Assembly (NCBI GenBank): GCA_024233865.1
Contig: JACKPA010000024.1
Span: 1-43,732, forward strand
Direction of reading: 5' to 3'
Origin: Leptospiraceae bacterium
GTDB lineage: Bacteria > Spirochaetota > Leptospiria > Leptospirales > Leptospiraceae
DNA length: 43,732 nucleotides
A model generated the notes under the pieces. It searched no databases. It had not been told where the DNA came from and was given only the letters and a program-made list of their open reading frames with translations. Positions 35,783 to 41,868 of the stretch are shown piece by piece (the stretch's first letter is position 1; each line of letters starts with the position of its first letter). A program made the position numbers and the translations under genes.

Positions 35783-36903
35783 CATTTCACGGATTTCTGT
35801 TTATATTCCTTTATAAATTCCTTTAACTCTTTCACGTCTTTGGCTTTTTTGATTTCCTGCATAAAGGAACGCAAAAACGGAATATCCCGAACTTTTGAGA
35901 CGGATTTATAAAGCCTCAAGCCTTTGTCGTTGAACTTTAACTCCAATGCTAGTTGTATTCCATCCAATAGCCCTTGGCTTAACCCTTGTTTTAAAACTTT
36001 CGGAGTGACTTCCCTTTTAAATTTTTCGGTAATTTCTTTTCTGAGCTTTGGCGTAATTTCTTTTCTTAGCTTTGGCGTAATCTCTTTTCTTAGCTTTGGC
36101 GTAATCTCTTTCTCTACTCTTTCTGTAATCTTGGCGGTAAGACTTCTTTCAAATAATGATACATAAGGCATTTCCTTCTTCTCCTCGTAATACTTTAGTT
36201 TCTTCTCAAAACTCCTCTCCATTTCAACCGGTAACACTAACACCCGATTTATAAAGTGGAATAAATGGAAAATTTCATTTCTCTTGTAACCCCTTTCATA
36301 CAATAACTTGACCAATTCTATTTTCCATCTTAAACGGTCTTGAGCATGCCTTCGGGTTTCCAGCGCTTTTAAATGTGACATCACTACCACACTGAAAATG
36401 TTTCTGTTGGCAACTAACTTGTCCCATTCTTTTTGATAGTCAAGCAATTTACAAACTTGGTAGTTAAAGGATAGAGTTGTACAGGGCGATTTTATTTCTA
36501 CCTTTGACGGTTTCCAACTCTTTCTCTCGTCAGTCAAAATGGCTATGCTTGTTATCGGACACCTATACTTTTCGTAAATTCTCAAGTAGTAAATGAGCAT
36601 TCTTTCTGCAAAATCTTTCTCATAGCTCCCTTGGATTTCTATATGGATCAAAATGACTTCTATTTCTCCACTTATTAATCTCACTCTGATTAGTTTGTCC
36701 AGAATTTTTTTATTATCCTTTAGTCCTCCGGTCAGCTTTTGAAATTCCTTGTCCAAAAACACCGGCTTCTGTTTCCAATTCACCCTTGGGAGAAGTTTTG
36801 GTAAAAAGAAAGCCACAAAGTCTTTGAAATAAATCTCTAAGACTTCTTTCCATGGAATATCTTGTTCAATGGTTTTCAATAATAGTTTCTTTCCCACTTC
36901 CAT
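35782..36903 (-). CDS. Rpn family recombination-promoting nuclease / PD-(D/E)XK transposase-like protein
   Basis: A 373-residue protein of the Rpn/YhgA-like family. The N-terminal PD-(D/E)XK core spans about 25-150: Asp at KPVFLDKEF and KILDKLIRV, then EVILIHIEIQGSYEKDF with the catalytic E-x-Q, RMLIYYLRIYEKY and TSIAILTDER. The C-terminal half is helical and contains a short tandem repeat (EITPKLRK, three units). Rpn proteins are known to promote RecA-independent recombination and behave as mobile genes, usually multi-copy. Two decayed relatives lie at 39156 and 43330. The gene stands alone; its 3' end joins directly onto the DUF3782 remnant. Confidence 0.85.
   Translation of the reverse strand: MEVGKKLLLKTIEQDIPWKEVLEIYFKDFVAFFLPKLLPRVNWKQKPVFLDKEFQKLTGGLKDNKKILDKLIRVRLISGEIEVILIHIEIQGSYEKDFAERMLIYYLRIYEKYRCPITSIAILTDERKSWKPSKVEIKSPCTTLSFNYQVCKLLDYQKEWDKLVANRNIFSVVVMSHLKALETRRHAQDRLRWKIELVKLLYERGYKRNEIFHLFHFINRVLVLPVEMERSFEKKLKYYEEKKEMPYVSLFERSLTAKITERVEKEITPKLRKEITPKLRKEITPKLRKEITEKFKREVTPKVLKQGLSQGLLDGIQLALELKFNDKGLRLYKSVSKVRDIPFLRSFMQEIKKAKDVKELKEFIKEYKQKSVK
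36029..36100 (-). repeat. three 24-bp tandem repeats inside the Rpn-like gene
   Basis: Three head-to-tail 24-bp units encoding EITPKLRK, followed by a degenerate fourth (EITEKFKR, then EVTPKVLK). Unit length is a multiple of three, so copy-number change would not break the frame. It probably extends a charged helix linking the nuclease core to the C-terminal region. Confidence 0.85.
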
Positions 36904-36910
36904 ATATATA

Positions 36911-37000
36911 ATGGGTAAGGAAATGAAAGATTGGTACTCTATTTTTGAGATTTTTTTAGATATTAAGAAAAAAATAAACGTTTTTCTTGACTTTTTATAA
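36911..37000 (+). repeat. MKDWY repeat, copy 2 (29-codon ORF)
   Basis: ORF MGKEMKDWYSIFEIFLDI followed by KKKINVFLDFL, nearly identical in its first 60 bp to 32391 and 40153. It lies just upstream (in the opposite direction) of the Rpn-like gene. The same DNA supplies TTGACTTTTTATAAAAAATC, a promoter-like stretch ahead of the small ORF at 37023. Confidence 0.5.
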
Positions 37001-37022
37001 AAAATCCTTTTTGTAAGGAATC

Positions 37023-37169
37023 ATGAAAATGGCATCGCATGACCATGCGCACAGTTCCAGTGAAGTGCAAAATCAACGGGTTTTTCCCTCAAAAGAAGTA
37101 AGGGATATGGAAAAAGCTACAATGCTTCTGCAATCCGCGTCTGTACTCGTTACCGCCTTCATGGATTAG
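37023..37169 (+). CDS. possible 48-residue protein, unknown
   Basis: Begins MKMASHDHAHSSSEVQNQ and ends SASVLVTAFMD. TTGACT lies about 35 nt upstream and AAGGA only 3 nt before the ATG, which is short. It contains a His/Ser-rich start and a helix-forming end, with no family recognised. Its last 11 bases overlap the 3' end of the decayed isoprenoid-synthase-like gene. It could be a small peptide gene of the accessory cluster, the start of a lost gene, or chance. Confidence 0.25.
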   Translation: MKMASHDHAHSSSEVQNQRVFPSKEVRDMEKATMLLQSASVLVTAFMD

Positions 37170-37736
37170 AGGAAGTCATCCAAGAAGAAGTCTGTGAAAT
37201 TCCCCGGAAATGAGTCATGAATTCAAATTCTTTTGCCATTCCCTCAAAACCTAACTCATTTGCCAATCGAATCGAGTTTTTTAACTCATCCATGATTCGT
37301 TTTAGAATCTTGAAACGTATACTTTCTTTCTCTATAAATTGAGAAATCTCAGTATCATCTTCGGATTTATTGCATTCAGTCCATTCTTGTTGAAGATTTT
37401 CCGGTAAATAGTAATAAACCGCACTGATTTGAGAAGCTTGGAAATCTTTCTGCCAATCTTGAAAATCATCCATAAGCCTCCAAGCAAGTCCAAATGATTC
37501 ATACATCATTTTTAGTTTGAACATAGATTCCTCTCCGTACAGACCGAGAACAAGTATTGCCGGAGCAAGAATCCACGTCGCCCACTGCTTGCGGAATCGA
37601 GAAAGATAACCTTCCAAATTATAGTGAGATTTTGAAGCGATTCCGGCATTCGCTTTCCCAATTCTATGATTTCTGTGTTGAAGTCATCATATAAACGCTT
37701 TTCTTCATAACTTAGTTCTATCTTTCCGAATTCCAT
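37159..37736 (-). pseudogene. decayed class I isoprenoid-synthase-like gene (copy A)
   Basis: Two overlapping frames together cover the ends of a protein like the one at 40936. From ATG 37736 the frame gives MEFGKIELSYEEKRLYDDFN...PESLQN, matching residues about 9-42 of the intact enzyme. A frame change and a deletion of roughly 120 residues follow; the frame down to 37159 then gives the C-terminal half (FRKQWATW, WRLMDDFQDWQKD with the second Asp-rich motif, RLANELGFEGMAKEFEFM). The first Asp-rich motif is lost. The start codon lies inside the left copy of the 21-bp direct repeat around the toxin-antitoxin cassette. Confidence 0.8.
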
Positions 37737-37738
37737 AA
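37718..37738. repeat. 21-bp direct repeat, left copy, flanking toxin-antitoxin cassette
   Basis: Perfect 21-bp match to 38378-38398 (core TCTTTCCGAATTCCATAA), 660 bp apart. On the minus strand this is the start of the decayed isoprenoid gene (ATG GAA TTC GGA AAG ATA). The cassette between the copies is 639 bp. Confidence 0.9.
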
Positions 37739-37765
37739 GGTTGTTACTCTAAATGGATACTTCCA

Positions 37766-38065
37766 TTAACCACGTTTTAATAAATCTGCCAAATCTCTAT
37801 AATCATAAGGAGGTCTTTTACGAACTGCAATTATATCAATTAACTTTTCTGTTTCATCAATTCCATAAATAATCCGCCAGTTTTCTATACGTAATCTCCA
37901 TAATTCATTTTCAAAGTTTTGTAAATTTAATCGTTTGCTAAAAGAAGGACGAGGATTTTCAGATAATTCATTAATAGCTTGTCTGATACGTTGTCTAACA
38001 TTACCTGGGAGCTTTTTTATTTCCTGAAAAGTAATTGGTTGAATATAAATAGTATATCTACTCAT
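37766..38065 (-). CDS. RelE/ParE-type toxin
   Basis: A 99-residue toxin of the RelE superfamily: YTIYIQPITFQEIKKLP at the start, a helical middle (RQRIRQAINELSENPRP) and the terminal beta strands WRLRIENWRIIYGID and IDIIAVRKRPPYDY. RelE-type toxins usually cleave mRNA on the ribosome, ParE types inhibit gyrase; the sequence alone does not settle which. The start overlaps the upstream antitoxin gene by 4 nt. A small hairpin (AATGGA-TACT-TCCATT) overlaps its stop codon. The pair is an inserted unit within a decayed biosynthetic locus. Confidence 0.88.
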   Translation of the reverse strand: MSRYTIYIQPITFQEIKKLPGNVRQRIRQAINELSENPRPSFSKRLNLQNFENELWRLRIENWRIIYGIDETEKLIDIIAVRKRPPYDYRDLADLLKRG

Positions 38066-38286
38066 TCCAATTCTTGTTCAACTTCTTGCCATTTTAACAT
38101 TCCGGTTTTTTGTCTGTCACCTCCCGCTTCTTTTAGCTCGGAAAAAAAACTTTTTCCTATCTGTATATCTTCAAGGTCTTCTAACCATTCAATAAAAACG
38201 TTCCATTCATTGGCATCTAGTATAGCGAGACGATTACCTTTTATTGTAATAAATTGAACCGATTGTAATATGTCTAATCCTTTCAT
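38062..38286 (-). CDS. antitoxin of the RelE/ParE pair
   Basis: A 74-residue acidic protein: VQFITIKGNRLAILDANEWN then IEWLEDLEDIQIGKSFFSEL, the beta-hairpin plus helices typical of RelE-neutralising antitoxins that read ITDKNGNKVAVLLPLEEWE-like at the N-terminus. It should both neutralise the toxin and repress the operon. The stop overlaps the toxin start by 4 nt. Exact antitoxin family is uncertain (Phd/YefM-like or an unnamed one). Confidence 0.75.
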   Translation of the reverse strand: MKGLDILQSVQFITIKGNRLAILDANEWNVFIEWLEDLEDIQIGKSFFSELKEAGGDRQKTGMLKWQEVEQELE

Positions 38287-38377
38287 TTTATTCCTTTAAC
38301 TAATAAAATCACCTTTTATTTTTCAAAACTATTTTGAGTTGTCAATAATTCTTTATGACTGCTTAATTTTTTAATAA

Positions 38378-38398
38378 CTATCTTTCCGAATTCCATAA
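38378..38398. repeat. 21-bp direct repeat, right copy
   Basis: Perfect copy of 37718-37738. Here it covers the last codons of the decayed radical SAM gene in one frame and the ATG of the isoprenoid gene in another. This shows that the two genes overlapped by about 17 nt before the cassette split them. Confidence 0.9.
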
Positions 38399-39159
38399 AC
38401 GTAACACTCTTTGACAGTAGGGGATTGATTTATCGTTATCATAGTGAATATCAGCAGGATAAAACAAACCATGTTCCCTGCAAAACTCTATAACCATAGA
38501 GGTTCAAAAGAGAAGCACTTTTAACCAGGGTAATAAAGTCTTCGGGACTTAAAAGTTCATCGGTCATATTTTGGAAACTGTTTTCCACATTTACGAGCTG
38601 AATCAAAACTAAGTGTTTGATTTTGAGAAAGTTTTCATAGACCATTTTGACAAAATGCGGAAGCTTGGGTAAAAGACTCTTTCTGGCAAGGGTAAAAACT
38701 TCCAATGGCAGCTCGTATTCCAAAGCGGTTTGAATTCCAAGACATGCTTTTTGGAAAGTACTATTTCCTCTAAGTGAGTTGTGGAGAATTTCGTCTCCGT
38801 CTAGGCTGATGGAAATATTTAGCTGACTTTTGTAGGTGCTTAGTTCTTTGCATAGAGAACTTTGGAGATACATTCCGTTGGTGTTGAAGTAGACCTGTTC
38901 ATAACCCAATTCCAAACAAAACTGGAGAAAAGTAAGAAAGTGCTTCCAGAGAGTTGGCTCTCCACCTGTGATATGAAGACAAGTAAAACCGATCTGCCTG
39001 CCTTCGAGTGCTATTTCTTTTGCGGTTTCCAAACTCAAAGCTGGCTTTGGGTCTTGTGGATTTCGAGCAAAGCAGTGACCACATTTCAGGTTGCACTTTT
39101 TGCTGACTTCAATGGTTAGGATGTGTGGTTGCAAATCCAATTTTTTTATTACTGCTCAT
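38378..39159 (-). pseudogene. decayed radical SAM gene, paralogue of 41852-42847
   Basis: The main frame (TTG 39140 to 38451) keeps the CNLKCGHC iron-sulfur motif, TGGEPTLW, NTNGM and ISLDGD, aligning well with the intact enzyme up to NLYGYR. There about 80 residues are missing and the frame changes. The alternative frame still encodes EFCREHGLFYPADIHYDND and PYCQRVLR, matching the intact C-terminus (FCQENEIYNPA, PFCQRLLN). The true start was probably ATG 39159 (MSSNKK), put out of frame by one extra A in the A7 run at 39141-39147. That ATG overlaps the stop of an Rpn fragment. Confidence 0.8.
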
Positions 39160-39424
39160 TTCACGGATTTCTGTTTACATTCCTTTATAAATTCCTTTAA
39201 TTCTTTCACGTCTTTGGCTTTTTTGATTTCCTGCATAAATGAACGCAAAAACGGAATATCCCGAACTTTTGAGACGGATTTATAAAGCCTCAAACCTTTT
39301 GCTCTCGTCAGTCAAAATGGCTATGCTTGTTATCGGACACCTATACTTTTCATAAATCCTTAAGTAGTAAATGAGCATCCTTTCCGCAAAATCTTTCTCA
39401 TAGCTCCCTTGGATTTCTATATGA
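39156..39424 (-). pseudogene. internally deleted Rpn-like nuclease fragment
   Basis: About 145 bp match the 3' end of the Rpn-like gene at 35782, then the sequence jumps at about 39300 to match its middle (RMLIYYLRIYEKY, TSIAILTDER). The central half and the 5' end are missing. No functional product is expected. Confidence 0.85.
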
Positions 39425-39447
39425 GTTATCCTTAAAATTTTTATTAC

Positions 39448-39476
39448 TCGACATTCACGCTATTTCATAGTATTAT
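39448..39476 (+). promoter_or_regulatory. near-consensus sigma70 promoter
   Basis: TCGACA (39448-39453), a 17-bp spacer, TATTAT (39471-39476): five of six matches in each hexamer with ideal spacing. Transcription would start about 39483, followed by the ribosome binding site GAGAGGA and the ATG at 39497. Confidence 0.6.
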
Positions 39477-39496
39477 ACATACAAGAGAGGATTGTC

Positions 39497-39616
39497 ATGT
39501 CGATTTTCACTTTAATAATTGCATCAATTGGAATATTTGCTTGGAGTTATGTCATATATTTTGGAATTACTCAGTTAATTGAAAAAAAAATGGGTAAACC
39601 ATCAAATGACAAATGA
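39497..39616 (+). CDS. 39-residue single-helix membrane protein
   Basis: Begins MSIFTLIIASIGIFAWSYVI, one transmembrane helix, then a short basic tail (EKKMGKPSNDK). GAGAGGA lies 6 nt before the ATG and a near-consensus promoter lies further upstream, so expression is likely. Its 3' end overlaps the next small gene by 11 nt, forming a two-gene unit of tiny membrane proteins. No family recognised. Confidence 0.55.
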   Translation: MSIFTLIIASIGIFAWSYVIYFGITQLIEKKMGKPSNDK

Positions 39617-40085
39617 AAGACTTCTCATTTTTTGGGGAATTGCTGCAATATCTCATATTTTGTTTTTCTTAACAACCTTTGATGAATTTAAAGATATAGC
39701 CAGCAATTATCGGTAACAATTTTTTAACTAAAAATATAGCTTTTTTAATTCAAATACCTATCCCTCCTTCTCCCTTTCCTGGTTCGCATGCTTGGGAAAC
39801 CGCAGGAAAGGGAGCGAAAGTTACAATAGATTTTATTTTATTTACCTAAATCTATAAAATTCTCTTAATAATTTAGTATTTTATGTTAAAAAAATAACTA
39901 TTATGTTCCCTTTCCTGTTAGGAAAGGGAAAGATCGAGCTTGGTGCAAAAGAACAGCTTGATGGGGATAGGTAGAAATAATTTAATGCCGATAATTACTG
40001 AGATATAGCCAACATTATAATAGGGATTATCTCTCTAATAGGTTCTTTATTAGGAATTTATTTGTTTCTAAAAAATAAGAATTAG
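39606..40085 (+). pseudogene. small two-helix membrane-protein gene interrupted by a 300-bp element
   Basis: From ATG 39606 the frame encodes one hydrophobic helix and reaches FDEFKDIA, then enters the inserted element and stops at 39716 (36 residues). After the element the target duplication repeats DIA and the same frame continues NIIIGIISLIGSLLGIYLF to a stop at 40083-40085. Removing the element and one copy of the duplication restores a 56-residue protein with two membrane helices. The truncated form may still be made. Confidence 0.65.
39701..40000. mobile_element. 300-bp MITE-like non-autonomous element
   Basis: Ends are inverted repeats: left CAGCAATTATCGGTA, right end (reverse complement) CAGTAATTATCGGCA. 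It is flanked by a 9-bp direct repeat AGATATAGC (39692-39700 and 40001-40009), a typical target-site duplication. Inside are a second inverted pair (TACCTATCCC at 39755-39764 with 39964-39973) and two strong hairpins: CTCCCTTTCCTG/CAGGAAAGGGAG (39770-39781, 39803-39814) and TTCCCTTTCCT-GTT-AGGAAAGGGAA (39906-39930). No coding capacity, so movement would need a transposase in trans. Confidence 0.75.
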
Positions 40086-40096
40086 GTTAAAAACAA

Positions 40097-40150
40097 CATG
40101 GTATCAAATTCTTTTGTCAATTCCTCAAAACCTAACTCATTTGCCAACCG
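40097..40150 (-). pseudogene. 54-bp scrap of isoprenoid-synthase-like gene (copy B)
   Basis: Reads RLANELGFEELTKEFDTM on the minus strand, matching the C-terminal segment of copies A (RLANELGFEGMAKEFEFM) and D. Nothing else of the gene remains; it is joined directly to copy 3 of the MKDWY repeat. Confidence 0.75.
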
Positions 40151-40152
40151 AA

Positions 40153-40222
40153 ATGGGTAAGAAAATGAAAGATTGGTACTTTATTTTTTGAGATTTTTTT
40201 TAGACATTCAGAAAAAAAGTTG
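40153..40222 (+). repeat. MKDWY repeat, copy 3 (frameshifted)
   Basis: Same roughly 70-bp unit as at 32391 and 36911, but an extra T ends the frame after MGKKMKDWYFIF. As in copy 1 it lies directly upstream of a DUF3782-like gene, so repeat, promoter and gene were probably duplicated together. Confidence 0.55.
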
Positions 40223-40239
40223 AAATTAGGTAAAACAAT

Positions 40240-40268
40240 TTGACTAAACAAATGATAGTCTGTATAAA
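40240..40268 (+). promoter_or_regulatory. promoter of DUF3782-like copy 3, probably giving a leaderless mRNA
   Basis: TTGACT (40240-40245), 17-bp spacer, TATAAA (40263-40268). Only 9 nt separate the -10 hexamer from the ATG at 40278, and no ribosome binding site is present. The block is conserved upstream of the other two copies, with weaker hexamers in copy 1. Confidence 0.5.
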
Positions 40269-40277
40269 CGTCATATT

Positions 40278-40874
40278 ATGGGATTACCAAATTATATAAT
40301 ACAGCAATTTCCGGCAGAAATCAGGACTCCAATAACCGTATTGGGAGAATGGATGTCAGAAAATTCAGTCAAACGAGAAGACTTTAGAGAATTAAAGAAT
40401 ACGGTTGCTTCTATTGCAAAAAGTGTTCAAGAACTTGCAGAGGCTCAAAAACGGACGGAAAGTCGGGTAGAAGAACTCGCTCTGTATATGAAAGAAGGAT
40501 TCAAAAGGGTGAACGAACAGTTTTCTACCCTGGGAAGTCGATGGGGTATCAAAACCGAAAATACGATTCGGAACACCATAAAAACACTTTTGGAAAATTC
40601 GGGTTATACCGTAAGCAGAGGCTATTATGCAGATAGAGAAATTGATGTCATTACCAAAAACGGTGAGCATATCCTGCTCGAAATCACTTCTTCCGCACTC
40701 AAAAAAGACGTTAGAAACCTAAACAACTCGGCAGAGGACTACAAAAATAAAGTAGGAGTTGAGCCAAGACTTATGATTGCATCCGCCTATATTTCACCAA
40801 CCGTAATGCGGGAAATCGTAGAATCACCGAGAAAGATTGAAATCTTTACAGACGAAGAAGAGGAAGATTTTTAA
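40278..40874 (+). CDS. DUF3782-like coiled-coil PD-(D/E)XK protein, copy 3
   Basis: Third 198-residue paralogue. Coiled coil and PD-(D/E)XK-like core (Asp123, Glu135) are retained. It matches copy 2 closely up to about residue 123 and then carries scattered changes (VITKNG, NNSAEDYKNKVGVEPRLMIASAYIS), so it did not take part in the recent 1.16-kb conversion. It is not followed by a kinase; instead the isoprenoid-synthase-like gene starts 61 nt downstream on the same strand. Whether it belongs functionally to that module or is simply a neighbour is unclear. Confidence 0.75.
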   Translation: MGLPNYIIQQFPAEIRTPITVLGEWMSENSVKREDFRELKNTVASIAKSVQELAEAQKRTESRVEELALYMKEGFKRVNEQFSTLGSRWGIKTENTIRNTIKTLLENSGYTVSRGYYADREIDVITKNGEHILLEITSSALKKDVRNLNNSAEDYKNKVGVEPRLMIASAYISPTVMREIVESPRKIEIFTDEEEEDF

Positions 40875-40912
40875 AGAAAAAAATTTATTTGACTTTTTTA
40901 TATGGGGAAATA

Positions 40913-40926
40913 CGTTTATTTAAACG
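40913..40926. promoter_or_regulatory. palindrome upstream of the isoprenoid-synthase-like gene
   Basis: CGTTTATTTAAACG: perfect 6-bp arms around TT, ending 9 nt before the ATG at 40936 and about 20 nt after a TTGACT (40889-40894). Position and symmetry suit a repressor operator, but a short palindrome can occur by chance. Confidence 0.3.
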
Positions 40927-40935
40927 AAATCTAAA

Positions 40936-41868
40936 ATGACACAAAATTTTTATCCGCATTTTGGCAGAATAGAACCAAACCAAGAACAAATCAATCTCCA
41001 TGATTCTATGAATAGGCAACTATTAAACCTCTGTAAAAAGTTACCGAGACCTCTTCAGAACTCTGCAGCTATATTTCTCCGGCAATACAATCCAACGGAT
41101 AATTTTATGTTTGACTTTATGAGTCTGTTTTATCCACCTTCGTACAGCATACTGTATTGGATTTCAAATTTCAGTATTCGAGATGAAATTCATACTCGAC
41201 AAAACAGGGAATTCGGAAGCAAAGCAATGTCCATGGCTCTGTTTTTGCATCTCTTGGATGACCACATAGCCGACGGTGATATACGAGTTGATCACATGCA
41301 TTTGCAGCTAAGGACAGAGGCTTGGAATGTCTATATGGAAAATTTGGAATACTTGGGAAACCAAGTTCCGAATGGCAAGGAAATCATAAGAGAATATATA
41401 GAAGAATATTTCGATAACATTTACGATCCACCTGCAATTCAAACAATAGACGAATATGCCAACTTATTTCCCAAACAGATCGCAACTTGGAGAATTGTTG
41501 TAAACTTGCTTGCAAGAGATCTATTGGAAGAAAACATTCATTCCGTCTTGGATGAAGTTTACAGCTCTTTCGGAATATCTTGGAGGCTCTTAGATGATTT
41601 GCAAGATTGGGAAAAGGATCTTGAAAACAAACAAAAAGCTGCCGTCTATTATATCATATCAGAAGACAAAAGAGCCTCTTGGGAAAACAGTGAGAGAAAA
41701 GAAATTCTCGAAAGAAAAGGTTTATTTGAAAAAATCCTAGTCGAAAAAATCATTACGGAACTGGAAAAAGCGAAGAGACTTGCCTTTGACCTAAAATGGA
41801 AAGAGTTTGCAAATGAATTTGAATCACTTAAAAAACCACTAGAAGATTTTTATGGAAATGGGAGATGA
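40936..41868 (+). CDS. class I isoprenoid-synthase-fold enzyme
   Basis: A 310-residue, all-helical, soluble protein with the two aspartate-rich motifs of class I prenyl/terpene synthases. The first is LLDDHIADGD (Asp108, 109, 113, 115) and the second RLLDDLQDWEKD (Asp220, 221, 224, 228). These motifs bind the Mg2+ ions that ionise a prenyl diphosphate. Flanking helices (SKAMSMALFLH, SSFGISWR) fit this fold. Overall sequence is far from IspA/IspB or squalene synthases, so chain elongation, cyclisation or prenyl transfer are all open. The last 17 nt overlap the radical SAM gene. There is no strong ribosome binding site. Three broken relatives lie within 4 kb. Confidence 0.8.
   Translation: MTQNFYPHFGRIEPNQEQINLHDSMNRQLLNLCKKLPRPLQNSAAIFLRQYNPTDNFMFDFMSLFYPPSYSILYWISNFSIRDEIHTRQNREFGSKAMSMALFLHLLDDHIADGDIRVDHMHLQLRTEAWNVYMENLEYLGNQVPNGKEIIREYIEEYFDNIYDPPAIQTIDEYANLFPKQIATWRIVVNLLARDLLEENIHSVLDEVYSSFGISWRLLDDLQDWEKDLENKQKAAVYYIISEDKRASWENSERKEILERKGLFEKILVEKIITELEKAKRLAFDLKWKEFANEFESLKKPLEDFYGNGR

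Noticed and set aside
36029..36100. CRISPR-like repetition
   Set aside because: Units are contiguous 24-bp in-frame repeats coding EITPKLRK, with no spacers and no cas genes anywhere in the window.
37766..38286. Toxin-antitoxin pair as part of the isoprenoid/radical SAM system
   Set aside because: It is bounded by a duplication of the host junction, so it is a later insertion and not an ancestral component.
37718..38398. Integron gene cassette with an attC site
   Set aside because: The flanking repeat lacks the attC core pairs and secondary structure, and no integrase is present; insertion at a duplicated target explains it better.
39701..40000. Structured regulatory RNA or riboswitch
   Set aside because: Strong hairpins are present, but the terminal inverted repeats and exact 9-bp duplication show it is an inserted element; no gene downstream is suitably placed.
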